A stretch of DNA of 64,000 nucleotides from Larus michahellis (lineage: Eukaryota; Chordata; Aves; Charadriiformes; Laridae), in the NCBI RefSeq assembly GCF_964199755.1, contig NC_133897.1, forward strand, positions 71,108,661 through 71,172,660. The letters are read 5' to 3'. The position numbers and the translations under genes were made by a program. Of this stretch, positions 38,346 to 49,600 are shown one piece after another. Every line of letters starts with the position of its first letter. The stretch's first letter is position 1. A model generated the notes under the pieces. That model made no database searches and was not told the origin of the DNA. It saw only the letters and a program-made list of their open reading frames with translations.

Positions 38346-41300
38346 CACTGCAGTAAGCAGGCTTTTTTAATGAGTTAGCATTATTTTCTTGACATGAAAA
38401 TCATCCCTGTACCTGTGCATTGCTTCAAAAAGCCTTCATGTTTGCAGAGCCACCTCCTGCAAGCTAGTTTTGAAAGATCTGCCTGCTAAACTTGGGTGTG
38501 TGGGAGAGGTACTGGCTTGCATACATCCACAGACTTCTCTTAAAAAATTATTTGCTCGTGCTTGGCCACAGGAAGGAAGTCAGGGGAGTCACTAATATTG
38601 GTAAAATCAATACGCGGAATGAATATTCATAAACACATATCACATGTAGGCATGGTCCTGAATTTGTTCTTGTGCGTATTAAGTGATATTTATGCCTATT
38701 GAAAACCCTAGGTGGAAAAATCTTGTAGCTTAGGGAAGCCGCAGTGAAAGTAAGAGGAGGGAAGACCAGTCGCTTCATGAATAGTACTCTGAAAATGGGT
38801 TTGGCTTATGCCACACACCCTCTGTTGACGTAATTTCTTTGTGCACTGCTTGTTTTTTTGTGAGTGGGGACATGTAGTGTGATGTGTAGATTTTGTAGGG
38901 CTTGAAAAGCACGTGCTGATTTTTTTTTTTGAGGTGCTTAGGTGAAAAATAGGTAATTTAATGCAATGAAACTGTAGATTTGATTTGAGGGCAGGGCTAC
39001 AGGCTGAAAAAAGACCAAGTTAACAGGCAATAAGAAGGACCTTTCCTGAGACTGGAAGTCCATCCTCCCACCTGAAGGCCAGGCATAGCTGTGAGGCCAG
39101 TCTCATCCACTGCAGTACTGGGCAAAGTGGGTCATCCCATTTACATGATGGTTAATGCCATTTCACTTTGCAGTGCACCCGGTTGGGAAAGATGCTAACA
39201 ATCCTCTGTGTGTTCTTTCGTTGGGGGCTGAGATCTCCCTGAAACATGGCAGCGGTTTTGCTATGATCATACGATCTCATCTGCAGTTGCTATTTTCTAC
39301 TTGTATTGTGGAGGTGCCTAGAGGGTCTACAGTGAGGGTTTGCATATAGCTGGTTTGGGCAATATACATACACGAGACTCAACTCCTCTTTAAGGGACTG
39401 TCTGTCTGGAGTGCTGGTCCTGCAGACACGAGACCTATCACTTAAGCGACTTGTTTATATGAATATCTGAAGGACTGGAGCTGAGCTTTGTGGCTTCTCA
39501 GCACCTTAGTTGCCCTAGTCTGAGTAGAGTCATCAGCATTTTGCACGGGGATTCGTGTTTAATTTGGATTATTTGATCTCCAAAAGCGAAACAAGGAAGG
39601 AAAGATTTCCTGAATTCCTGGCAGGATTTCTGTCCTTTTTTCCCCTTCTTTATAAACTTCATTTGTTTCTTTTTTTTCCCTTCTTTCTTTTTCCCACCCC
39701 ACCCAGGCTTAAACAGTGCCGGGAAATTCTGTACTTACCCAGCTGTACTGTGTGAGGAAAGCCAAGTTCGTTTTTTTTCCATGCATCAAAATCAGACTAG
39801 TTTGAAATGACTTATTAACTCACTGAGTTTCCCAGAGAGAAGACATCAGATGCTTAACTGATATGCCCCTTGTACTTAGCCAAAAGGCCAAATAAAGGTT
39901 AGGGCAAGTGGATACACACGACTTCTTGATCCAAGTCCTTGAGGATTTGCCATTAGCTAAGTCAGAGCAACAATAATTAACATAGATCAAGTAAAATAGG
40001 TTAATTTATTTTCATTGCAGCCCTCCTCCTGGTGCAAACTCTGCAGTCTGTGGACAAAGAAGCTATAGTTGGTTACTCAAATCGCTGTTTTGCCTGAAAA
40101 AATAGAGTGATCACCTCAAATAGCTCACCCCAAATTGGGTCATTGCTTAAGAATGCATATTATGAAATAGTTTTAAACAAAGTTGATTTGTGCGTTAGCA
40201 AATAGATCAAATAAACACTTCCTTGTATATAACCACTACTTCTGTGTTGATGACAAAATTGTGTTATGCATGTTTCTCTGTCACTTCACAGCACTGTGAC
40301 TTTTTTCTTCCTACTATTAAATGAAGTCCTAAAACACTGCAGTTCTGTGGGTTAGTGGTGTCTTGCTCTGCTGGCAATGGAAAAATGTTTGTTTGGACTG
40401 GCAAGAAACACTGTTATTTTATTTACTGTGCTTTTTGGTGGGCACATTATACGTTCTGGGCCATGGCAAGTGATTACACAGTGTATAATCCTACAAGGTT
40501 CACAAGCATTTGCACCCAAATCAGGATGGTGAAACCTGTATCAGTAAAAAAAATGTGACCTAGAACTGTTATCTGTGTCTGGAGTTCCCAAAATGCCCAG
40601 GGTATGCTCATGCAACAAGAAGTGGTGCACCAAAATAGAACCCTGCATGAGAAAGCCTCCAGGCTGCAATAATATTTCCTCAGCCACACTCACTGTTAGG
40701 CCCTTCCTGGCAGAGCTGGACCATGTCCACAGGTCATGTTGACTTTGTCTAGATTGATGGGGTTTCAGCAGCTGTCCCTTGCTGCTTTCAGGAAGGCAGG
40801 TTGGGAGCTGTTAGGCGAAACGGCCCCGTAAGATCAGGAGCGGGTGCCGGTGCCTGGCTGTGAGCGGTGGTATGATTTGTGTCCAAAAGAATAGCGTCCA
40901 GCAATCAGCACTGTGCCCACACCCATGTCTGGGTGTGTCAGAGGACTCCACAGGAAGAAACGTGGAATCTGGGGACAAGTTTGGGGCAAATAGGTCTCTA
41001 GTTCCCTTGCTCTTCTGACCCCATAGAGAGCTCCAGCTGACGTAGTACGTAATTCCTGCGTTATTGTCCAGCTGTTGCCTTGTGACTGTGTGAGTCCCTT
41101 GCTGGGATGAGATCTACATCCACCCTTGCCAACTCTGTTAGCACAAAAGCTGCCCTCTTCCCTAAACCACCGTTCGGTGTGTTGCAGGTTTTGGGAAGGT
41201 ATTAGAGAAGAAGAAATGGAAAAGGGCACTGGGTGTCCCCAGAATAGGCAAATTAGTGAAACCTGCTGAACCTACAATAATGCGTAAGAAATCTCTCCCT

Positions 41301-41522
41301 TTTCCCTGGGTTTGTTTACATCTTACCTGCACTTCACTGCCGGACTGGTGGGGCCAGGAGCTGATAAGAGGCTTCTGATGGGAAACATTTTTTTCAAGCA
41401 GTAAGTCTGAGCTGTAGGACTTGGGGAGTCAAGGAATGGTCTTCTCTCATCAAAAGGTCACTCCTGGAGTACAGATGTTTTGCAGACCTTTGGTTTGATA
41501 CTAATTGATTATGTAGATTTTC

Positions 41523-41565
41523 AAATAGTTGGATCCTAGGTGGCAAATAGTTGGATCCAGGTGGT
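41523..41565. repeat. 22-bp tandem duplication
   Basis: AAATAGTTGGATCCTAGGTG plus GC at 41,523-41,544 is followed directly by AAATAGTTGGATCCAGGTGG plus T at 41,545-41,565, differing by one deleted T and the final base. A recent local slippage or unequal exchange event. No coding content. Confidence 0.9.
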
Positions 41566-42176
41566 AACTGGTACAGATAGCAGAAAGTGAACAGCAACTT
41601 TGACGCTTTTTTTTTTTTTTTTCCTTGGAAACTTAAAAATTCCAATCTTGCTGCATTAAACTAAGTCATGCAGAAAAGCTCCAGCTGTTCTTTGCATTGT
41701 GGAAGCCAAATTCAGCATTTGGATGGGTTTTTTTCCTTTGTTTTTGAGAGACCAGTTGTGAAACTATTTGATGTGTTAGGTAACAAAATCTTACCTGTAT
41801 TCTCCTTACAGTTATTTGAATTTTCCTAGCTATCTTATTTAAGGTGAATTCCTTCAGTTCATCATGCAAAATACTAAGTTCACTGGGAGGTAAACTAGCG
41901 CCTTTGTGAACTGTGATGTCTAGTGGCACTGGTGGACTATTAGCCTTTTAGGTTCCCTTTTCTCCTTCACTGTATGCTCTGATGGCAGCTGAACTCACAG
42001 GAATTTTGGTTTAAAAAAAAGGGTAGAACACATGAAGATATAATTTCTGTTTTATGTTTTCTGTTTTAAAAAGAGCTTTATTTGCTGTGATGTGTGGTGA
42101 ACTGTTCTTAGCTCCCTCCGTTTTCAGGAAGAGGCAATCCTTCTTTAACACTCTAAGGGAGAAGCCATTGAAGTAT

Positions 42177-42206
42177 TATTATTTTTTTTTTACTTTTTTT
42201 TTTTTA
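42177..42206. repeat. T-rich low-complexity tract
   Basis: Runs of T interrupted by single A and AC, within a 90-bp T-rich stretch extending to about 42,240. Simple sequence only. Confidence 0.8.
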
Positions 42207-45200
42207 AATACGATTTGTGTCCTATTTTTCCTAGCAATTTTCAAGTGTGACCTCTCTCTCTGAAATGTAGACAATCTTCATCATGGTGTTTTAATGAAGG
42301 CCTATGTCTCTTAGGCTTAACAGTGACTTGCCTGCCCTCGCTTCACACTAGTGTGTGAAGGAACAGGAACGCTGGGTTTGGTAACACACACCCCATGGCA
42401 TTAATCCCTAGAGCAATGGGACTCATGTCCATTTTGGGATGCTGACGACGTATTTCATTTCAGAGTCCTGCTTGTGACCTTCTGCTTCTGCTGTGTTTTC
42501 TGGATGCACGATCAGGAGAACAGTACATGCTGCGTGGAGCAGTTTGTGCCTGAGCAGCTCCAAGGATTGGTCTGGACACTGGGTAACCCTCATGCTTAAA
42601 GACAACATGGGATATTCCCCCATCTCTCAAGTAAGCATGGACTTTCAGTTCCTTCTGGTTTAATGGGGAAGAAAATAACCGGTGCCCATTATCAAATCAT
42701 GCCGAGTCTTTTCCACGGGACTTGTAATTTCAAAGTTGTTCCTCTTGTTGTTTTCAGTGAAGCTGAGGATTTCCAGTGTAACTAATATTTTTAATCTAAG
42801 CCTCTTAAAAGGTAGGCAGCTCTCATAAGGCTAGAGCTAGGTGACTGGTGTAAAGGTCACAGCAGAGTGACAGGTGATATGTTAACTAGCCTGTTATCAG
42901 TGATTGCAGCAGGTACAGTACTGTACCTGACCATATGACAGCACAGTAGCCTCTTTTGATCTTAACTTTCTCCCTTTGATTGGGTGGCCTTTCTTGTGTC
43001 TCTCCATGCCTGTAGTCTTGTTAACTTGTGAGCACGGAATGGACTGGCCAGGGTATCAAAAGACGGGGTACTTAAAAGGAACAAAACCATATAGCAGTTT
43101 ATACCAAATCAAAGAATACGAAAGCATTTGCACTTCTGATGCCATCTCCTTTTGTGTGCCAAAGTTTGTAATGAGTACAAAAAACTTACAAGGTTCAGGG
43201 GGGAAAAAAAGGCTTTTTGTGGAAAAAAAAAAAAACATTAAAGAAAAGGGCAACAGAAGTTGTCTTGGGTTGTGAGTGAAGCAGAAACATTTGTCATGAA
43301 CTGAGTGAATGAGGTGTATCTAATTACTGTGTAAAAAGGAAAAAAAAAAAAAAGGAAGATGGTTTTGCAGCCATTTAAATTTCAGATACTTAGGGGTACT
43401 GCAGTGCTACAGATTTGACAGCTGTAGGTAAATGTGGAAAATGTCAGTCCAGTCCTTTTTCTGGGGCTTGCTGGGATCACAGAGGTACTTATATATAAAT
43501 CCATCAAATGCTATTACCTCCATATTGTGTTAATAATATTCTTAATCTTCATTGTATTTTCTCTTGGGCCTATATGCTGCAGGAATATTTCTTGGCATGC
43601 CTACAGATCTCTAATTGTTTGTGTATTTGGCTTGCCTCAGGCCAACTTTAAATGAATGTGTACAGGAATCTTTGCTGTGTATGGGATTATTTAAGTACCA
43701 TTACCATACCTGTGCGGTATTGTTGATCATGTGTCATCCCATTCAAAAAAAAAAACCCCAAAGAAAATGGAGAAGGAGAATCCTGATGAGTTTTTGATCT
43801 AAGTGATATATTTGGGAATCTGGTCAGTGATACTCAAAGGTGTTAGGGCTACCTCTGCACATTTCAAACTTCTGTTGGTAGAAGTAACTGTTTATACTTT
43901 TTTCAGGGTAGCCTAAAGGGGATAAGTCTGTGCTTGCAACTCATCAGGAAATGCCTGAAGGAGCTCTATGTGCTACCTTGTCTGATAGCACAGAGTTCAG
44001 TGGGGGCAGAAGTCTTGTCTCTGACGCTTGATAATTACACAGGGGACATTTCCTCCAGGGTGAGCTTGCTTCTTAGTCTGAACCAGAACTGAGCAACTGA
44101 GCTGGTTGGTTTTTTTTTTTTTTCTTTTTGTCTCCCTCAGCAGCCCTTCCTTTGGATCCCAGCATTAAGCATGCTGCATGAAGCCCTCTGTTTTATGTGC
44201 TCCGGAGTGACCTAGTTGCCTCTGGGAATGGGCAGCCAGCGACTTGAATACACCTCCGGCAGTGGAGACTGTGAGTTTCTGAGTCAATGCCAGTGAATGA
44301 GGAGGCAGAGGCAGACGTAGATCAAGAAGTTGGGCCCACAAGATAGCAAAAGAATTTATGAAATACAGTGCTATAAAAATTTTTCTGTGGGGTCCTCAAA
44401 CCATTGGCACGTCTCTGTTGTGGTTTATGACATTTCTGGCATGACAAAGAATGACAGCCCTGTCTTTCAGCGTTCAGGGTTATTTATTGTTTGTCGTTGC
44501 CTTTGAGCTGGCTGTTCCAGACAGGTAGTCTCACGTCCTTTCCCTATTCCTACACTGTTGCTCTGCTTTGCTGTTTCTGTGTGGTGTTACCTACCACTTG
44601 AGGGAAAAAAAGACAGGGCGAGAAGACTGTGCTGGTGTATTTTCTTGAATGGCACACTGTAGGGGCCAGATTTCTCAAAGAACTTTTGTGCTTGTGTGGC
44701 ACCAACACTTGAAGCAGGGCAGTTAGGTGTGCAGAAGCGAGTGTGCAAATGCCTGCAGAAATCTGTCTGATCATGGCCAACACACTCTGATGCAGACAGC
44801 AGTGCAGATTATTAGGCTCAGTGCTGCACCGGTGGCACACTCGGAAGCGTTTGGCAACGGTCCTGACAGCGTCAGGGTTGAGGCTGTGCCAAAAAAAGTA
44901 CTGAGCTGCATGGTTTTGCCCCATAAACCATACATGGCCCTTGGGCCACCAGCTGATCCACCTGAATGAAATCATACCACGGTTAGAATCCCTGAGTTCC
45001 TATTGTGTATTCTCTCTGGCGGTTCAATTTGGACAGATTTCCAATCTGCTCTGAGTGGTTTGAGTGCTGTGATGCGGTGAGTGGCCTGGTCTCAGTCATG
45101 CTGAAGGGCTTTCCCGGTTCAGTCCTTCTGCAAATAGGATCTCCAGCCCTAAAGCGATGAGCAGACGTCCCCAAAGGCAGGGAGGCAAGCTAGAAGAGCG

Positions 45201-45411
45201 GTAGCTCACAGTTTCTCCTTGGCTCATTCAGGTTAAAAAAAAATCATCTTTGCATGTGGCGAAAGAGCGGAGGCCTCCGTTGGCTGCCTTTCAAGAGACT
45301 GGCACCATCCTTTTCCTCACTTCTGCAGCAGGGACTTGTGATTCCTTTTCCCTTTCACACACCTTTACCCCATCACAGACCTACCTTGTCTCTAAAGCTA
45401 TCACAAGAAGT

Positions 45412-45513
45412 TGTCACCTCTCTCTCTGCCCTGACCCCAGCATCTTAACCCCCCCTCCCTCTGCTCCTTCACTTTTTGTTTTCCTCATCTCTCTCTCCCC
45501 TTCACCTCCTGTT
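45412..45513 (+). repeat. Pyrimidine-rich tract within the CpG-enriched region
   Basis: About 100 bp dominated by CT units (CACCTCTCTCTCTGCCC, CCCCCCTCCCTCTGCTCC, CATCTCTCTCTCCCC). Such asymmetric tracts are common near promoters and before acceptor sites, and this one ends in CACCTCCTGTTAGG, with AG at 45,514-45,515. Whether it is used in splicing cannot be told from sequence alone. Confidence 0.6.
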
Positions 45514-46580
45514 AGGCAAAATCTCCTCCGCAAAGCTGGAAGAGAGGCTGCATGTGGGCTGAGAGAGAAGGGATTTAGGCACCTCCAAGCATAATATGAC
45601 TTCTTGACAAATAGCCTGGTTGTTCTGGGTGAAGGAAGAGAAACAGATCTGATTGTTAGCCCATCACCAACGAAGCCTCTGCTGCTGCTGCACTCCAGGC
45701 AACGCTCAGTTTCCCGTAAGAGGAGCAGGTTGATGGGAAGGTTTCTGCAGCCGAGCTCCAAAACGCTCCCCAAGAGTCTCTGGGAGTGTCAGTCGATTTC
45801 TAATCGAGCCAAGAGAAAGGGCCTCAGCGCATCGCCTGACTAGCTGACAGCACCTCTGAACTATGCGTAGGATTGGCTGTTGTCACACGCGCAGCCTTCC
45901 TGTAAACTCAGGGTGTTTGGCTCCGTCCACTCCCTCGGTGCATGGCAAAGGACAGGAGGGCTGCGGAGGCGTTTGATCTGCAGGAGGTTGGTGCAACACA
46001 GTGGTTATCGCGGCATCTCCGGGCAGGGAAAGAGAAGGGGTGAAGCTGTGAGAGCGCCTTTTTGATTTCACTACTTTCTTCCCGCACCCTCTATCCTGCT
46101 GTCGGAGAGCACTTAGCAGATTCGCAGACCTGGAATGCCGTGTGAGTTGAAAAAAAGGAAAAAGTGAGGGAGAGTGAGACAAAACCAAGGGAATCCATTA
46201 AAAATTGCCTCTGCTACCTCATTAATCTTTTGCAGCAAATAATACATGCAAAACTTGGGCTAGCGAAGTCTCCAAAGAATAACATTTTTTTTGGTGAGGT
46301 TTTAACAAATTAAAGAAATAAATTAAGTCACTTGCACAGCAGGAAAGTGCTTGAGGCCTCCAGGATTTGTATGTTTTACCATTGTTCTAAAAATAAACTG
46401 GGAAAAAAAAAAATTTAAAGTCTTTCAGTTGAAAAATAATATTTGCTTTAAGTGGCCGTGCTTGGGTTTTGCTCCCGCACAGCGCTTCACCACCTTCCCC
46501 AGCCCTGCGGCTGACTTTTGGAAACAGGAGGCGGAAAATGGTAGGAGTGGAGGTAGCAAAGCCGCGCAGTAAAGGGCGAG

Positions 46581-46595
46581 GCATGCTGGGCGTTA
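46581..46595 (+). promoter_or_regulatory. ZNF143/THAP11-type promoter motif (partial match)
   Basis: GCATGCTGGGCGTTA matches the left ten bases of the reversed ZNF143 (SBS) element, GCATGCTGGGA-TTGTAGT, and keeps the following GTT, but diverges in the last part. ZNF143 sites lie preferentially close to transcription starts in CpG islands, which suits the local CpG cluster. One imperfect motif is suggestive only. Confidence 0.3.
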
Positions 46596-46670
46596 GCAGG
46601 AAGGATGTAAAGCAGAAATTAAAATCCCTGTGCCTCACCCTGCTGCAACTGCTGAGACCGCGCATGTGTT

Positions 46671-49600
46671 AGAGATTAGCAATTGGCTTTCTGGCCCACC
46701 CCTCTGCTCAAAGGCCCAAACCAGTGGGAAAACTTCTGGCAGCTTTGGTGAGTTTTGGAAGAGCAGGGTGGCTGGTGCCCCAAATAAATGGCCAGGCTGG
46801 TCCCTTCCTCTCGCGCCGTACTGGTCATTTTTTTAATGAGCTTCCCAGGTTGCCAGAAATCAGAGGAACAAGGGCTGCCTCCTGATTTTCCCTTTTCCAT
46901 GCTCCTCTTTGTAATTTGCAGTAAAGTGCCTAGAGAGAACAGCATTACTTCTTTATTTTCTCTTCTCCCTTAAAGCTGACCGCTTCCCCTCTCATCCCAG
47001 CTGCTGCCTCAGTACTTCCTGCCCCTGCCTCTCCTGCCTGGGCTACCTCCACTTCCCATTCAGAGCCTCCTGTCGGTTCCAGCTCCACCCAGGCCTTGCT
47101 TTGAGGAAGAATAACTACGCTCACTCTCTCTCTTAGCCTGTCCCAGAAGTTGGAACAACTGTTTTTTGTCAAAGCCAGCTGAGCTGCGTGATCTGCAGGC
47201 AAACAGCATTCCGGAGGAGGCTTTTTTTAAAGGTATAAATGATGGGTAGGTGTCTAGCCTCCCACTAAAGATTATCACTAGAAGTTACGTATCATGAATT
47301 TCTCCTCATCCAGCCATTGCTCACACTGAAGCTGAATGCATACACATTAAAAGAGAAATTAGTTAAAGGATGCCTTCAGAGTTGCAAAGGCAAGGCTGCC
47401 TTTCTTTTGGCAGGTAATCTGCAACGTGACTGTAATTGCCCCCTTACTCACCTAAATTCTGCGGTAGTGGGAATTATTTATGTGCATGAGCAGTGTAAGG
47501 AAACATTTACTCTGACATTCTGCATAACTTCTTGCTGCTGGAGCTCTGACACTTGTTCCTCCAACCTCAGTCCCCTTCTCTGTAGAAGCCTCTCAAGGGA
47601 CACGGCCGCTGATTTTGTGTGGATTACCTGTGCTTGGGTAACCAAATGCGCACAGCATGCATACACACACGCACCTGTCCACACGTGTGCATGACACTTC
47701 CAAGTCGGCGAATGCCAGAACTCTGGTTACCCCCGGTATCTTCAGTTAGTCCCCTTGTGAATGTTTTTCTGCTGTAGCCTTTAATTAAATATGCGTCTGT
47801 TATTTTCCCCCCTCTTTTGTCCCTGCCTTATTTCGTGCACGGAATGGGCTGTGCTCAATTACTGAGCTGCAACTTAATATTTAATTTTCTCCTTACCGCT
47901 CAGTGTGTGGCCCCTAGCCTTATTTACTGCACAATATTCAAGCCCTGCTCTGGTGACAAAATGGTTGATTTCCTTATAGGCTTTTCTGTGTCCTCATCAT
48001 TGTATGTGTATCTGTGGCTACACAAGTGATTTACGGTGAAACTTGTTCCGGTACTTGTCCCCAGTCTCCTGATGGTGCCCACTTCCTGCTTTCATTCTTG
48101 GGATGGTTTTAGAATGGAAAAATATGCCAGGGAACGCTGTGTAATTTGCTGTGAAGGGAGGTAGCTACTTTATTTTGTTTGTTTGCTTGCAGCTAGTGTA
48201 TGTTCTGTTTTGTTATAAAAGCTGTGGGCGAGCAGCAAAGAGGAAGGCTGTTTTATTCTGCCCGCTTCAGTTTTGAAGAGAGGGGAAAACCGCCCCTTCT
48301 CAGAAGGCTATGGGGAGGGCAGAAGACCTTTTACTGAGGACAGCATGGGGTATCCCATTCTCCCCAACACACCCCCCCCAAACATGGAGAAGAGCTCATG
48401 GGAAACTCCTCAGCATGGCACTGGGCCATGACGTCCCCATGTGGCCCTCGTAGAAGGTCTCCTGGGAGCCAGCCGGAACAGTGCAGGGCTTGGAGCTGAG
48501 CAGCACGCACTGAGAACTGTTGGACCGAGAGAAGGACTGGGAGCTCCCTACCATGTGAACACACAGCAGCCAGGAAGGTGCAGTGGGGAAGGAGTGGAGG
48601 GGACTATTCTAAGATCTGTATTCTCTCTGTTTTGAGTAGCCTGGATTCACATCTGTGGAGATCCTCACCCCTTTGGCGTGCTTGGGCTGCTAACATTAAG
48701 GAAAAGGTGTGAGAAGACCACCTCAAAGTGCTAGCCAGCTTGAGACCCACTTGCACCCAAAACGCAACCAGCTTGGCAGCAGTTCGATTTGTTTGGCCAC
48801 ATCTGTCTGTGTTGTACACCGTTAAATCCTAGCAGCAGTCCTGGCTCTGGGACTCTGTAGAAAGCTTCTGGCTCTTGCTGATTGCCGTGCTAACCCTTGA
48901 GTGATTTGGGAAGGTAGGCTTCTTGTGGTGCTGGCATTTTCCCCTGAGGAGAAAGGGAATACGTTTGGTTCCTGTAGGGCTGCAACGGCCACCGCTGCCT
49001 ATAAGGAAGACCTGAAACATTGTATGGTGTTGGACTCATTTGACTAGCAAGGATCGTGTTTGCTGGGCTGAAGATGACAAGGAATAATCCCCCTTTCCTT
49101 GTCGTTAGCAGGTCAGCAAGGGGTTTAAAGGTATTGATGGTTGGATGGGACTGAAGCTATATCAGTATTTATCATAAGCCTCCATCAGGCTGAGGAGAAG
49201 GTCCCTGAGACAGCAATGGACTGTTACACGTGTGGGGCTTATGAGTGAGGATGGATGAAACCAGTGAGGAGGCTGCCAGGTGCTAATTGAAGGAGGACAA
49301 TAAATGTCTTTCCATCTATCATATTTTATTGAGGTTTACCTTTACATAGCCTTAGGAGAACATTGTTTTGTTTAGCCAGCAGAGGTATCCGAACCAAGAA
49401 ATTGCTGGAGGTACTTGAGCTGATCAGAGTTTTCCAGAGCAGGTGACTAGACAAAAAGGCTCTCTCAGTTTCCTGAAGTGTGGGGGACATCCTTTAACAG
49501 ACATCATTTAAAACACGGGGAAACATATCTACATGAATGATGTCTCAATTCCACCACTGTGGGAAAAAATAAGACCTTACTCACTGTCCCAGTCACAGTC

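Larger units (their letters stand above)
38346..44719. other. Non-coding stretch, no gene recognised
   Basis: The longest frame is 131 codons at 40,834-41,229 (-), with no recognisable domain. A short CpG-dense patch lies at about 40,812-40,865. Low-complexity tracts occur at 41,607-41,622, 42,177-42,206, 43,223-43,235, 43,340-43,353 and 44,110-44,129, and a 22-bp tandem duplication at 41,523-41,565. No mobile-element landmark words were identified. Confidence 0.6.
44720..46670. promoter_or_regulatory. CpG-enriched region, candidate promoter/first exon
   Basis: CpG is scarce through most of the window but frequent here. I counted 24 CpGs in 45,661-46,140 (480 bp, about 52% GC by eye), an observed/expected ratio near 0.7. 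A second cluster of about a dozen lies at 46,455-46,670. The core holds an inverted CCAAT box (GATTGGCTG at 45,871-45,879), and a ZNF143-type word lies at 46,581. A pyrimidine-rich stretch (45,412-45,513) precedes an acceptor-like GTTAG, and a GTGAGT donor-like word sits at 46,142-46,147. The transcript direction is unresolved. Open frames of 114, 119 and 141 codons overlap on opposite strands and resemble no known protein. An alternative or non-coding promoter, or a distal regulatory island, would fit. Confidence 0.4.

Noticed and set aside
40141..40175. CATTGCTTAAGAATGCATAT resembling the miR-137 mature sequence
   Set aside because: The mature sequence has mismatches at the 3' half and the upstream sequence cannot pair to form a precursor hairpin.
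40834..41229. 131-codon minus-strand frame
   Set aside because: No recognisable motif. GC-richer local composition lowers stop frequency, and no supporting splice or promoter signal was seen.
45516..45715. Coding exon between the GTTAG acceptor-like site and a GTAAGA donor-like site
   Set aside because: The open frame entering from upstream terminates at 45,594 and no other frame stays open with recognisable sequence. The acceptor lacks a strong CAG.
47317..47694. 125-codon plus-strand frame downstream of the CpG-rich region
   Set aside because: The translation is cysteine-rich but without the spacing of any known domain, and it ends in a CA-repeat-like run.
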